Below, piece after piece: positions 34,794 to 44,500 of a DNA stretch of 64,000 nucleotides. Position 1 is the first letter of the stretch. The number at the start of each line of letters is the position of its first letter. Under the pieces are notes generated by a model, which did no database searches, was not told the DNA's origin, and saw nothing but the letters and a program-made list of their open reading frames with translations. Both the position numbers and the translations under genes were made by a program. The stretch covers positions 62,001 through 126,000 of the forward strand of contig JAFZOK010000013.1 of assembly GCA_017550655.1 (NCBI GenBank). Direction: 5' to 3'. The stretch comes from Bacteroidales bacterium (GTDB lineage Bacteria > Bacteroidota > Bacteroidia > Bacteroidales > UBA932).

Positions 34794-34825
34794 TACGATT
34801 TGCACTAACTGCAAAAACCGTACTA

Positions 34826-37456
34826 ATGGAATCAAGACAGATTAGACAGGCATTCCTGGATTTCTTCAAGGAAAAGGAACACACGATTGTGCCGAGCGCA
34901 CCGATGGTGGTCAAGAACGACCCTACGCTGATGTTCACAAACGCGGGAATGAACCAGTTCAAAGATATTTTCCTGGGCAACGCCGCCCCGTTTGCACTCC
35001 GTGCGGCAGACTCGCAGAAGTGTCTGAGGGTAAGCGGAAAGCACAACGACCTGGAAGAGGTGGGCCACGACACCTATCACCACACCATGTTCGAGATGCT
35101 GGGAAACTGGAGCTTTGGAGACTATTTCAAGAAAGAATCCATCGAATGGGGATGGGAACTCCTGACCAAGGTCTTCAAGATTGATCCGGGAAGGCTCTAC
35201 GCCACCGTTTTCGAGGGCTATGCCCCGGACGGGCTCGGAATGGACGAGGAAGCCAGGGAGAACTGGCTGAAGTTCCTCCCTGAGGACAGGGTGCTGATGG
35301 GAAACAAGAAGGACAATTTCTGGGAAATGGGAGAAACCGGACCTTGCGGCCCTTGCAGCGAGATTCACATAGACCTCCGCGATGACGAGGAAAGGTCAAA
35401 GGTTCCAGGACGGGAACTTGTGAACAAGTCCGATCCTCTGGTAATCGAAATCTGGAACCTTGTGTTCATGCAGTTTAACCGCAAGGCAGACGGCAGCCTG
35501 GAGAAGCTTCCGCACAACAACGTGGATACCGGAATGGGATTCGAGAGGCTCTGCATGGCTCTCCAGGGCAAGAAGAGCAACTACGACACAGACGTTTTCA
35601 CTCCGCTAATCTCCAAGGTGGGAGAAATTGCAGGAAAGGACTATGCCACTGCAGACGAGAAAGTCAGGATTGCGATGAGAGTGATTTCAGACCACGTAAG
35701 GGCAATCACATTCTCCATAGCAGACGGGCAGCTTCCTTCAAACGTTAAGGCAGGATATGTAATCCGCAGAATCCTTCGCAGAGCCGTAAGATATGCCTAC
35801 ACATTCCTGGGAGTAAAAGAGCCGCTACTGCACAAACTGGTACCTACTCTTGTGGAGCAGATGGGAGACTCCTATCCAGAGATCCGCAAGCAGGAAGGCC
35901 TGATTTCCAAGGTCATCAAGGAAGAGGAGGAAACCTTCCTCAGAACCCTGGACCGCGGAATCCGCCTTATGGACGACGTGGTTGCAAAGTGCAAGGCGGA
36001 GGGAAGGAACCAGGTAAACGGAACAGACGCTTTTGTACTCTACGATACATTCGGGTTCCCTATTGACCTTACGGAACTCATCGCCAAGGAAAACGGACTT
36101 GAGATAGACCATCCGGGCTTTGAGGCAGAACTCAAGAAGCAGAAAGAAAGAAGCCGCAACGCCGAGGCCAAGAAGGAAGGAGACTGGATTCCGGTTGGCG
36201 AGGCAGAGGCAGAGAGCGTATTCACCGGATATGACAATACAGTGGAGAAAGGCGTAAAGATTCTCCGCTACAGGGAGGTAAAGACCAAGGGCAAGGACCT
36301 CTGGCACATTGTTCTGGACCGCACCCCGTTCTATGCCGAAAGCGGCGGACAGGTAGGAGACCGCGGATGGCTTGTATCCGAGGCTTCCGGTCAGAAAATC
36401 GAGATTGTAAATACCGTAAAGGAGAACGGGCTTTCTATCCACGTGTGCGAAGTTGCTCCGGAAAATCCTGCAGATACCTTCATCGCCGAGATAGACGAAA
36501 AGAAGAGGATGGCGGCTGCCGCAAACCACAGCGCCACCCACCTTCTGGACTATGCCCTGAGAAAGATTCTGGGAACCCACATCGAGCAGAAGGGATCGTT
36601 CGTAAGCCCTCAGGTTCTGAGGTTCGACTTCTCCCACTTCGAGAAAGTCCAGCCGGACAAACTCAGAGAGGTTGAGAAACTGGTGAACTCCCTCATCCGC
36701 ATGGATATACGCAAGGAAGAACTCCGCGACACGCCTATAGACAAGGCCCGTGAAATGGGAGCTATCGCCCTCTTCGGAGAGAAATACGGAGACAAGGTAA
36801 GGGTGATAAAGTTCGGCGACAGCATTGAGCTTTGCGGCGGAACGCATATCCCTTCTACCGGAATGATAGGCTATTTCAAGATCCTCAGCGAAAGCGCCAT
36901 TGCCGCCGGAGTGAGAAGGATCGAGGCCACCACCGGAGAGAATGCCGAGAACGTAATCTACGCTGCAGAGGATCTGATCCAGAATATCAGGGAGCTCTTC
37001 AAGAATTCCCCTAACGTCCTGGACAGCGCCAAACGCCTTATGACAGAGAACGATACCTTCCGCAAGCAGGCCGAGGAGATGATGAAGGAAAAGGCCGCCA
37101 CGATAAAGGACAAGGCAAAGGAAAGCGCGCAGAAGATTGGAGGAGTGGATTTCATCACACTGAAGGGAGCCTTCCCTATGGAACTTCTCAAAACCGTTGC
37201 CTTTATGCTCAGGGCCGAGTGCAGCAGCACGGTCTTTGCAGCAGCGGTAACGGATCCTGCCAAGCCGGCTCTGGTGCTTATGTACACAGACGACCTGGTA
37301 GCATCCGGAATGAATGCCGGCAAGGATATCCGTCCTGCCGCCAAGTTCATAAACGGAGGAGGAGGCGGACAGCCGTTCTTTGCCAGCGCAGGAGGAAAGA
37401 ACGCGGACGGAATTGACGCAGCCCTTGATTGCATTAAGGAAACCATTAGCAAGTAA
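34826..37456 (+). CDS. alaS: Alanyl-tRNA synthetase
   Basis: An 876-residue class II synthetase, full length. The catalytic N-terminus has [19 protein letters not shown] and [14 protein letters not shown]. The editing domain has the zinc motif NHSATHLLD and [10 protein letters not shown]. The C-terminal C-Ala/DHH-like domain ends with [14 protein letters not shown]. It charges tRNA-Ala and edits mischarged Ser and Gly. It leads a rightward unit with the permease, fmt and thiamine pyrophosphokinase genes (0, 5 and -23 bp spacing). Confidence 0.98.
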   Translation: MESRQIRQAFLDFFKEKEHTIVPSAPMVVKNDPTLMFTNAGMNQFKDIFLGNAAPFALRAADSQKCLRVSGKHNDLEEVGHDTYHHTMFEMLGNWSFGDYFKKESIEWGWELLTKVFKIDPGRLYATVFEGYAPDGLGMDEEARENWLKFLPEDRVLMGNKKDNFWEMGETGPCGPCSEIHIDLRDDEERSKVPGRELVNKSDPLVIEIWNLVFMQFNRKADGSLEKLPHNNVDTGMGFERLCMALQGKKSNYDTDVFTPLISKVGEIAGKDYATADEKVRIAMRVISDHVRAITFSIADGQLPSNVKAGYVIRRILRRAVRYAYTFLGVKEPLLHKLVPTLVEQMGDSYPEIRKQEGLISKVIKEEEETFLRTLDRGIRLMDDVVAKCKAEGRNQVNGTDAFVLYDTFGFPIDLTELIAKENGLEIDHPGFEAELKKQKERSRNAEAKKEGDWIPVGEAEAESVFTGYDNTVEKGVKILRYREVKTKGKDLWHIVLDRTPFYAESGGQVGDRGWLVSEASGQKIEIVNTVKENGLSIHVCEVAPENPADTFIAEIDEKKRMAAAANHSATHLLDYALRKILGTHIEQKGSFVSPQVLRFDFSHFEKVQPDKLREVEKLVNSLIRMDIRKEELRDTPIDKAREMGAIALFGEKYGDKVRVIKFGDSIELCGGTHIPSTGMIGYFKILSESAIAAGVRRIEATTGENAENVIYAAEDLIQNIRELFKNSPNVLDSAKRLMTENDTFRKQAEEMMKEKAATIKDKAKESAQKIGGVDFITLKGAFPMELLKTVAFMLRAECSSTVFAAAVTDPAKPALVLMYTDDLVASGMNAGKDIRPAAKFINGGGGGQPFFASAGGKNADGIDAALDCIKETISK

Positions 37457-39034
37457 ATGGAAGACCAGACCCAGAACCAGCTGCCTCTCGGAAGGAGAAT
37501 CAAGGAAGCCGTAAAAGGTTTCCTGCGGAAGCTTGGCGTAAAGACTTTGGACGGCTACATGCTGAAGTCTTTCCTGGGTCCGTTTGTCGCCGTGTTCGCC
37601 ATCGTGACCTTCATCCTTATGATGCAGTTCCTTTGGCTGTACATCGATGAGCTTGTAGGCAAGGGACTGGGATTCAAGGTAATCGCCCAGTTTATGATGT
37701 GGGGGAGCTGCACGCTGATTCCATACGCCCTGCCTCTTGCCACCTTGCTGGCTTCCATAATGACAATGGGAGGCCTTGGAGAAAACAGCGAGCTGCTTTC
37801 CATGAAAGCGGCCGGCATTTCCCTCCAGAGGATTCTCCGCCCTCTCAGCTATGTTGCCATCGTAATAGTGATCGGAGCCTTCTTTGCGTCCAACAACCTT
37901 ATTCCGGTGGCCTACAACAAGATCTACACCCTCAGGGAAGACATAACCAACACCAAGGAGGAAATCAAGATTCCGGTAGGCATTTTCTACGACGGAATTG
38001 ACGGTTACTCCATAAGGGTGGGTGCCAGAGACAAGAACAGGCTGATGCACCAGATTATGGTCTACAACCATTCAAAAGAGAGCGGAAACACAGATCTCAC
38101 CATCGCCGATTCAGGAAGGTTCTCCATTACCCCGGACAAGCAGGGCCTTCTCATAACTCTCTATAACGGAGTCAATTACCAGGAGACCAACAACCGCACA
38201 TACACGGATACTTCCCTTGCTCTGCAGAGAATAAAATTCTCCTTCCAGCAGATAGCCATTCCTCTTGAAAACTATGCCTTCAAGGGTTCAAGCGAGAGCC
38301 GCTATAGCCAGGAGGTCATGGCAAAGAACATTACCCAGCTGCGCAAGGACAGGGATTCCCTGACCGTAGCCAACGACTCCTCCCTGAACGTTCACACAAA
38401 CAGGGCCCTGACGGCAGACTGGCTTGGGCACAAGGAACAGCTGGACACCGCCCGCAACAAAGGATTCAGGGGAAGCCTGCCGGAAGACAGGCTCTACCAC
38501 TGGAAAACTCCGGGAGACAAGGCGGAGGCTCTCGGAACAGTCTACGGAACACTTAACAACGAATTGGTTTCCTACGCTTTCTACCACGCCCAGATTTACC
38601 AGACCGCCTATCCTCTAAGAAGAACCATCATAGAGAGTTACAGGAAGTTTACGCTTAGCCTGGCCTGTCTGATTTTCTTCTTCATCGGAGCCCCTATCGG
38701 AGCAATCGTGAGGAAGGGAGGACTGGGAACTCCGGCCATTATCTCCATCCTCTTCTTCGTGCTGTACTGGGTTGTGGACATCAGCGGAAAGAAACTGGCT
38801 AACGACGGAGCCATCAGCCCGTTCCTGGGAGCCTTCGTCTCCACTCTGGTTCTTGCTCCCCTGGCTGCATTCCTGACCTGGAAGTGCACCCAGGATTCCG
38901 CAGTATTCGATCCGGACAACGCGATTAAGAACATAAAGAATTTCTTCGGCCGCCTGTTCAACAAGGAAAAGAGAGAACTCTACCGCCAGAAGATGGCGCA
39001 GATCCTTAAGAAAGAAGCGGAAAACAACCAGTAA
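37457..39034 (+). CDS. LptF/LptG family permease (YjgP/YjgQ)
   Basis: A 525-residue protein with six predicted transmembrane helices arranged as 3+3 around a large periplasmic domain (about 125-380). The N-terminal LDGYMLKSFLGPFVAVFAIVT and the later FIGAPIGAIVRKGG motif fit the family. LptF and LptG form the membrane part of the ABC transporter that extracts lipopolysaccharide from the inner membrane. A second, shorter member lies at 45635-46765; which is F and which is G cannot be said. It starts directly after the alaS stop. Confidence 0.92.
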   Translation: MEDQTQNQLPLGRRIKEAVKGFLRKLGVKTLDGYMLKSFLGPFVAVFAIVTFILMMQFLWLYIDELVGKGLGFKVIAQFMMWGSCTLIPYALPLATLLASIMTMGGLGENSELLSMKAAGISLQRILRPLSYVAIVIVIGAFFASNNLIPVAYNKIYTLREDITNTKEEIKIPVGIFYDGIDGYSIRVGARDKNRLMHQIMVYNHSKESGNTDLTIADSGRFSITPDKQGLLITLYNGVNYQETNNRTYTDTSLALQRIKFSFQQIAIPLENYAFKGSSESRYSQEVMAKNITQLRKDRDSLTVANDSSLNVHTNRALTADWLGHKEQLDTARNKGFRGSLPEDRLYHWKTPGDKAEALGTVYGTLNNELVSYAFYHAQIYQTAYPLRRTIIESYRKFTLSLACLIFFFIGAPIGAIVRKGGLGTPAIISILFFVLYWVVDISGKKLANDGAISPFLGAFVSTLVLAPLAAFLTWKCTQDSAVFDPDNAIKNIKNFFGRLFNKEKRELYRQKMAQILKKEAENNQ

Positions 39035-39039
39035 ATCAA

Positions 39040-40002
39040 ATGGAAAGGCATCCCAAGATCATATATATGGGCACTCCGGAATTTGCCGTGGGCCCGCTGA
39101 AGGCTCTGCTTGAGGCAAGCTATGAAATTCCCGCAGTGGTAACCGTGCCGGACAAGCCGAAGGGAAGAGGCCTGCAGATGGCCCAGAGCGATGTCAAGAA
39201 ATTTGCCCTGGAAGTTGGCGGAATAGACATTCTCCAGCCGGTAAAACTCCGCGACGAAAACTTCCTCAGCCAACTGAGAAGTTACAACGCAGACCTTTTC
39301 ATCGTGGTGGCTTTCAGGATGTTGCCTGAAGTGGTCTGGAAGATGCCGAAGATGGGAACCTTCAACCTCCACGCATCTCTCCTTCCAAAATTCAGGGGAG
39401 CCGCCCCTATCAACTGGGCCATAATCAAGGGAGAAAAGGATACCGGTGTGACCACTTTCTTCCTCGACGAAAAAATCGATACCGGAAACATACTGCTTCA
39501 GAAAACCACCCCTATCAGCCCGAGGGAAACCGTGGAAACCCTCCACGACCGCCTTATGGAGATGGGAAGCGGCCTTGTTGTCGAAACAGTGCAAGGCCTT
39601 GAAGCAGGCTCTATTACGCCAAAACCTCAAGACACGTCCATCCTTACTGAAGCCACATCAGCCGCTCCAAAGCTCAACAAGGAAAACACACGCATAGACT
39701 GGAGGAAAACCGCAGCGGAAGTTGACGCTCTGGTCAGGGGCCTTTCTCCATATCCGGCAACACTGACTACGATGGAAACCGGCACCGGGGAAAAGATAGA
39801 GATGAAGATTTTCTCCACGGAACTTACAGACAAGAAGTCTGGAAAAACCACCATTACAAGCAAGGCTATCTATGTTCCTTGCTCGGACAATCTTCTGGAA
39901 ATCACCTCGCTCCAGCCGGCAGGAAAGAAGCGTATGGGAGCCGTGGACTTTATCAACGGACACAAAAACCTTGTGGGAGATGAAAACATCCGCTTCATCT
40001 AG
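39040..40002 (+). CDS. fmt: Methionyl-tRNA formyltransferase
   Basis: A 320-residue enzyme that formylates initiator Met-tRNA. It shows the N-terminal IIYMGTPEFAVGPLKAL, the folate-binding and catalytic segment LHASLLPKFRGAAPINWAI with the conserved Asn-His-x-Ser-Leu-Leu-Pro-type core, and the C-terminal OB-like domain. Its last 23 bp overlap the start of the thiamine pyrophosphokinase gene. Confidence 0.96.
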   Translation: MERHPKIIYMGTPEFAVGPLKALLEASYEIPAVVTVPDKPKGRGLQMAQSDVKKFALEVGGIDILQPVKLRDENFLSQLRSYNADLFIVVAFRMLPEVVWKMPKMGTFNLHASLLPKFRGAAPINWAIIKGEKDTGVTTFFLDEKIDTGNILLQKTTPISPRETVETLHDRLMEMGSGLVVETVQGLEAGSITPKPQDTSILTEATSAAPKLNKENTRIDWRKTAAEVDALVRGLSPYPATLTTMETGTGEKIEMKIFSTELTDKKSGKTTITSKAIYVPCSDNLLEITSLQPAGKKRMGAVDFINGHKNLVGDENIRFI

Positions 40003-40684
40003 AAAAACAATCATCATTCTCTGCGACGGGGAATTTCCTTCAAAAGGCCCGGGACTCAAAGCGCTGAAAGACGCGCAGAAGCAGAAATCAAAATACACCC
40101 TGATTGCCTGTGACGGAGCCATCCTCAGCCTTCTTAAAAACAGGATGGATGCGGACTGGATCGTGGGCGATATGGACACTCTTCCAAAAAAATATCAGGC
40201 AAAGTTCAAGGACAAAATCCATAAGGAAGAGGAGCAGGATTTCAACGACCAGGCAAAGGCGTTCCGCTTTGCCTTAAACCTCATCGCCGAGGATAAAAAA
40301 GACATTGCATATTCCATTATAATTCTCGGGGCAACCGGTAAAAGGGAAGACCATAGCCTCGGCAATATCTCCTATCTTCCGGTCTTTGCCCAAACCCTGA
40401 AAGAAAGATTCCCGAAGACAGAGATAACTGTCTCCACCGTAACGGACTACGGAGTCTTTGTGCCGGTTCTGGACACTACCCGCCTCAAGGGAGAGCCGGG
40501 AGACAGGATCTCCATTTTCGCCTTTGACCAGACTTTGAAAATCAAGTCAACGGGACTGGAATACAAGACGGATGACGTAACCTTCGACTTCTGGTGGAAG
40601 GCCACGCTCAACACATTTAAAAAGCGGGATGTGCTGCTTAAATTCAGCCATCCCGCCAAAGCCTTGCTTTACTTTCCTTTCTAA
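39980..40684 (+). CDS. Thiamine pyrophosphokinase
   Basis: A 234-residue protein from ATG 39980; a longer frame upstream overlaps fmt and is not needed. Conserved segments are CDGAILSLL, DWIVGDMDTL and GATGKREDHSLGN, which bind ATP/Mg and thiamine. It transfers pyrophosphate from ATP to thiamine, making thiamine diphosphate. Its stop overlaps the stop of the convergent transporter gene (shared CTAA). Confidence 0.92.
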   Translation: MKTSASSRKTIIILCDGEFPSKGPGLKALKDAQKQKSKYTLIACDGAILSLLKNRMDADWIVGDMDTLPKKYQAKFKDKIHKEEEQDFNDQAKAFRFALNLIAEDKKDIAYSIIILGATGKREDHSLGNISYLPVFAQTLKERFPKTEITVSTVTDYGVFVPVLDTTRLKGEPGDRISIFAFDQTLKIKSTGLEYKTDDVTFDFWWKATLNTFKKRDVLLKFSHPAKALLYFPF

Positions 40685-42324
40685 GCGAGGAACATTCCAA
40701 CCATTGCGGCGGAAACCAACGCTACAAGGGCAGCTCCAAGCAATGCCCTGATTCCGTATTCGCCGAGTATTGACTGCTTGTTAGGCGCCATACCTCCGAC
40801 ACCTCCGATAATGATACCGATTGAGGCGAAGTTTGCAAATCCGCAGAGCACGTAAGTTGCCATCACAATGGACTTAGGAGAAGAGAATACAGAATTCTGG
40901 AGCATCTCGGTCAGGGAGCCGTATCCGATGAACTCGGTAAGGATGAGCTTCTCTCCAAGGAGTCTTCCAACATAGCCGATATCCGCGCTCGGAACTCCGA
41001 TGAGCCAGATGATCGGATAGAATACATAAGAGAGTATGCACTCCAGCGAGAGGTCTGTGTATCTTCCGTCTGTAACGGCGGCAATCCAGCGGTCCATTGC
41101 AGGCCAGCTTATGATGTTGAGAATGTAGTTTACACCGGCAATCAAAGCATAGAACACCAAAAGCATAGCGGCCACATTTGCTGCAAGCTTCAGACCCTGG
41201 GTAGTTCCTATAGAGATGGCGTCCAGGACGTTGCTTCCGAGTTTCTCCTTGGAAACCTGAACGGAGTTGTCTATCTTTTCGGTCTCCGGCTTGAGGATCT
41301 TTGCCATTGCGATTGCACCTGGAGCAGCCATCACGGATGCGCTCAGAAGGTGCTTTGCAAACTCGACCGTCATAACCGGATCTCCGCATCCGAGCATTCC
41401 GATATATGCCGCAAGCACTCCGCCGCTCATCGTCGCCATTCCGGAAACCATAATCAGCATCAGCTCGCTTCGGCTCATTCTAGGAATATACTCCTTAACC
41501 ATCAGCGGTGCCTCGGTCTGTCCCAGGAACACATTGCCTGCGCAGGAGAGGGACTCTGCTCCGGAGATGTTCATCAGCTTGGTCATTATCCAGCCCATGA
41601 ACCATACGACCTTCTGCAGAACGCCCAGATAGAACAGCAGACTGGTCAAAGCGGAGAAGAATACGATGGTAGGAAGTATCTGGAACACGAAAATGTATCC
41701 TATGCTCGTTGTGTCCATCAGAGGACCGAACAGGAAGTCCGCACCCGCCTTGGTCCAGCCCAAGACGGCAACGAAGCATTTGCCGAATACCTCGAAGAAT
41801 TTCTGGACAGGAGGGAACATCAGAACGCAGAAGGCGATGATGAACTGGAGCAGCAGGGCCATTCCAACGGTTCTCCAGTTAACCTTCTTGCGGTCCGTTG
41901 AGAACAGCCAGGCAATCAGCACAATGACTGCAATTCCCAGGATTCCCTTTCCTATTGCTCCGGCGCTGAAATGAAGTTCCTTTTCCTGAAGGATACGGCT
42001 GAACATTTCCTTACGTTTAGCCAGTTGCTCATCCTTTGAGATTTCGTCAGGATTGACGCTCCCTGCTGAAATACTCTGAGCTGACGCATTTTCAACTTCA
42101 GCAGCATCTGCTCCGGCAACTTCAGCTACGGTCTCTGAGGTTTGAGGTTCAGCAGCCTGCGGCTGTTCAACCTGGGCGGTAGCTGTTGGTTCATTCTGGT
42201 TAGTTACCGCTGCATTCACAATGCCGCATACAAATCCCACGGCAATGATAACCAGCGCAACCTTCAGAAACTTAGGCCCCATGAATCCAATCCTGGGCCC
42301 GCTTTTCTTTGTAGTTTTATTCAT
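40681..42324 (-). CDS. Concentrative nucleoside transporter (CNT/NupC family) with long N-terminal extension
   Basis: A 547-residue protein from ATG 42324. The CNT core starts around residue 125 and contains GQTEAPLMVKEYIPRMSRSE and ESLSCAGNVFLGQTEAP; it imports nucleosides with Na+ or H+. CNT proteins are usually about 400-430 residues. The extra N-terminus has a membrane helix (about 20-40) followed by a Gln/Glu/Ala/Pro-rich linker. The first 20 residues, with GPRIGFMGPKFL, are shared with the next gene upstream, which is unrelated in function. Confidence 0.9.
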   Translation of the reverse strand: MNKTTKKSGPRIGFMGPKFLKVALVIIAVGFVCGIVNAAVTNQNEPTATAQVEQPQAAEPQTSETVAEVAGADAAEVENASAQSISAGSVNPDEISKDEQLAKRKEMFSRILQEKELHFSAGAIGKGILGIAVIVLIAWLFSTDRKKVNWRTVGMALLLQFIIAFCVLMFPPVQKFFEVFGKCFVAVLGWTKAGADFLFGPLMDTTSIGYIFVFQILPTIVFFSALTSLLFYLGVLQKVVWFMGWIMTKLMNISGAESLSCAGNVFLGQTEAPLMVKEYIPRMSRSELMLIMVSGMATMSGGVLAAYIGMLGCGDPVMTVEFAKHLLSASVMAAPGAIAMAKILKPETEKIDNSVQVSKEKLGSNVLDAISIGTTQGLKLAANVAAMLLVFYALIAGVNYILNIISWPAMDRWIAAVTDGRYTDLSLECILSYVFYPIIWLIGVPSADIGYVGRLLGEKLILTEFIGYGSLTEMLQNSVFSSPKSIVMATYVLCGFANFASIGIIIGGVGGMAPNKQSILGEYGIRALLGAALVALVSAAMVGMFLA

Positions 42325-42375
42325 ATAGATTTGGTTTTGTCTTTCCAAACTGCATTGATATTACAAATATACAAT

Positions 42376-43089
42376 TTATTGGTGCAATTCGGGAATTGGA
42401 TCCAAGATTATACCCTTGCTGCGGAATTCTCGAAGATTGTGCATCTTGGTAAGTATCATGTCTGAAGGTATTGTAAAAGTCATATATCTCTGAATAAACT
42501 CTTCTTCCGTCATACCTTCTTCCAAGTCTTCAATAACGCACTCAGGTAACTTCAGGCGCCAATGAACCTGCTCACAGCCTGTGGATGAGGAAATAATTGT
42601 CAAGTATGCCCGTCCATCTGTATCTGTATTTACAGGATCACTTAGCTTTAAAACAACCTCTCCAGTATTTATATCATACTCGGAGGTTATAATATTAACA
42701 TTATAATGCTCCTGCTCAAACAAAACAGAAACTTCGGCCCTATCTGTCATACCAAGAAATCTGTTCAGATCTGACAACCTGTTTACTATTATGCTATCGT
42801 TCTTGTAGTACAATATACTTGCAATATAAGAATTCGCTCCTAATCCAGAAGTGTCAAATCTGTCCATTTGGCGGCGGAGAGCTTTTATTTTTAAAATGAA
42901 TATTTCATTGTCATCTAGGTTGACATACTTCCAATATCCCTGATAAAAAGATGGTTGGTCTTCTTCAGGTAAAGAAATAAGTTCCTGAGCAAAAAGGATG
43001 TCAGAAAAAAAAATAAAGAAGAATACTCCGAGAAACTTAGGCCCCATAAATCCAATACGAGGTCCGTTTTTCTTTAACTTGTTCTTCAT
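42376..43089 (-). CDS. Secreted protein of unknown function, DUF6705-like
   Basis: A 237-residue protein. The N-terminus MKNKLKKNGPRIGFMGPKFL precedes a hydrophobic signal (GVFFFIFFSDILFAQ). The mature part (about 45-235) is similar to residues 40-210 of the gene upstream: FYQGYWKY.N and a beta-rich, Lys/Ile domain, then a helix segment near EEGMTEEEFIQRYM. The assignment to DUF6705 is tentative. The region is AT-richer than its flanks. Confidence 0.6.
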   Translation of the reverse strand: MKNKLKKNGPRIGFMGPKFLGVFFFIFFSDILFAQELISLPEEDQPSFYQGYWKYVNLDDNEIFILKIKALRRQMDRFDTSGLGANSYIASILYYKNDSIIVNRLSDLNRFLGMTDRAEVSVLFEQEHYNVNIITSEYDINTGEVVLKLSDPVNTDTDGRAYLTIISSSTGCEQVHWRLKLPECVIEDLEEGMTEEEFIQRYMTFTIPSDMILTKMHNLREFRSKGIILDPIPELHQ

Positions 43090-43137
43090 ATAATATTACG
43101 GTTTTACTTTCAGATTTTGATAGTAGATACGAATAAA

Positions 43138-44463
43138 CTAAAATCCAGCTTGATGAATAACAGTTGCCCACACTTCTTCAACCACAGACTGCTTGCCAGG
43201 GCCTGCAATTACCAGAGATTTGAGAAAAGAAGCTTCACAGTCAGAGCAGAAACCATTGGCGGAAACAGGTTGGGCTCCACAGACAACACAGCCAAAATAA
43301 GATTTACTTGTTGCTTGAGGCAGCTCGGAAGGAGTTTCTTTATCCCGATCCAGCAATCCAGAGCCTAATATCAAACCATTTATCACTGTTTCAACTTTTT
43401 GCAGTTTGCCCTCTTTTGAGGAATACAGTATAACGCCGCTGAAACCCGGCTTGTCCAGAAAATCAAAATCGGGATGACGGTCTGCATAGGCCTTTGTGGG
43501 AACAAGGGAAACAACATACTCGGACTTCTGGCGAGTTTTCTGTCTGGAAACTTCCAGATAGAAGCACTTGATGCTTACCAACGAATCCAGATAGTTACGA
43601 TGGTCTATCAATAATGCTCCATATAGCCCAGCCTTGTTGGACTTGAAGGAATACTGGTTGTAAGCCCATCCGCTTTTCTCAAAAAAGACATGTTTGCATT
43701 GGCTATAATCAACGAGAGAATCCAGACAAAGCGAAAAAACTTCAGGCTCCGGACTGGAAGGTTTGTCTTGCAATAACCGGTTATACTTTGCCAGATCCAC
43801 AGGAAGATTCCCAGCTATGCTGAAATCCGGATCCAGGCGATGCTCTTCTTTGGCGAAAGGCTCAAGAAAGATTCCTCTGCTGTTGAATCTGGATAAATCA
43901 CTGACCTTGTCAAGAACAACATTCGTGGGCACGGAAAAGGGGTTACGCCATTGTTTCAACTCCTCCTCAGAAAGATCTTCTGTATAATAATCCGGCAAAT
44001 TCAGAAGCCAGAACAACCGCTCATCGCCCTCAACTGTTGAAATGACGTCAAGTCTGAGATAACCTTTATCGTGCCGCTTCGTATAATCATAGAAACGTGC
44101 CTCGATGAAGCTTCGTACAGTTGTTGCCAAACCCCCTATTATTGCCGCCGAATCCAGGCGAGAAAGATTATCACTGAGAAGTATGTCTCCTTTCTTGTAC
44201 AGATATGAGCCCACTACATTGTGCACCCCGGACTTGTAATAAGTGTTATACGGATTATTGCTGAACGGTTTGATCTTTACAATGAAAAGCTCATCCTCTT
44301 CCGGATTCTCATAGGTCCAGTAACCCTGGAAGAATTCTTCCTGACTGTTGCGTGGTATTTTTATATGTGGTCTTGTAATACTTTGGGCAGAAATATATTC
44401 AGAAAAAAGACCTTGAAGCAAAACAAGTATGAATAATATCGCCGTTCTGGATGTGCCAATCAT
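43138..44463 (-). CDS. Secreted paralogue with C-terminal Cys-rich segment
   Basis: A 441-residue protein from ATG 44463, which is followed by a signal peptide (MIGTSRTAILFILVLLQGLF); the longer frame from 44523 overlaps tgt and is rejected. An N-terminal domain (about 42-210, FFQGYWTYENPEEDELFIVKIK) matches the neighbouring gene. The C-terminal half carries a CxxC-containing segment (CVVCGAQPVS ... CSDCEAS) resembling a zinc ribbon or thiol centre. Function unknown. It is divergent from tgt with only 37 bp between start codons. Confidence 0.65.
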   Translation of the reverse strand: MIGTSRTAILFILVLLQGLFSEYISAQSITRPHIKIPRNSQEEFFQGYWTYENPEEDELFIVKIKPFSNNPYNTYYKSGVHNVVGSYLYKKGDILLSDNLSRLDSAAIIGGLATTVRSFIEARFYDYTKRHDKGYLRLDVISTVEGDERLFWLLNLPDYYTEDLSEEELKQWRNPFSVPTNVVLDKVSDLSRFNSRGIFLEPFAKEEHRLDPDFSIAGNLPVDLAKYNRLLQDKPSSPEPEVFSLCLDSLVDYSQCKHVFFEKSGWAYNQYSFKSNKAGLYGALLIDHRNYLDSLVSIKCFYLEVSRQKTRQKSEYVVSLVPTKAYADRHPDFDFLDKPGFSGVILYSSKEGKLQKVETVINGLILGSGLLDRDKETPSELPQATSKSYFGCVVCGAQPVSANGFCSDCEASFLKSLVIAGPGKQSVVEEVWATVIHQAGF

Positions 44464-44468
44464 ATTTA

Positions 44469-44476
44469 CAAATATA
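44469..44476 (-). promoter_or_regulatory. Candidate -7 box of the 43138-44463 gene
   Basis: TATATTTG on the minus strand, only 5 nt before the ATG, implying a leaderless or near-leaderless mRNA. Confidence 0.45.
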
Positions 44477-44486
44477 CAATTTTTCG

Positions 44487-44494
44487 TACTTTTG
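44487..44494 (+). promoter_or_regulatory. Candidate -7 box of tgt
   Basis: TACTTTTG, 6 nt before the ATG at 44501. The two divergent -7 boxes lie 10 bp apart. Confidence 0.5.
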
Positions 44495-44500
44495 CCGTGT

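Noticed and set aside
35825..38071. 748-codon open frame antisense to alaS and the permease
   Set aside because: It is the mirror of two strongly conserved genes with a coding bias that leaves the reverse frame open.
39872..39979. Longer N-terminus of thiamine pyrophosphokinase
   Set aside because: The extra 36 codons lie within fmt and have no family similarity.
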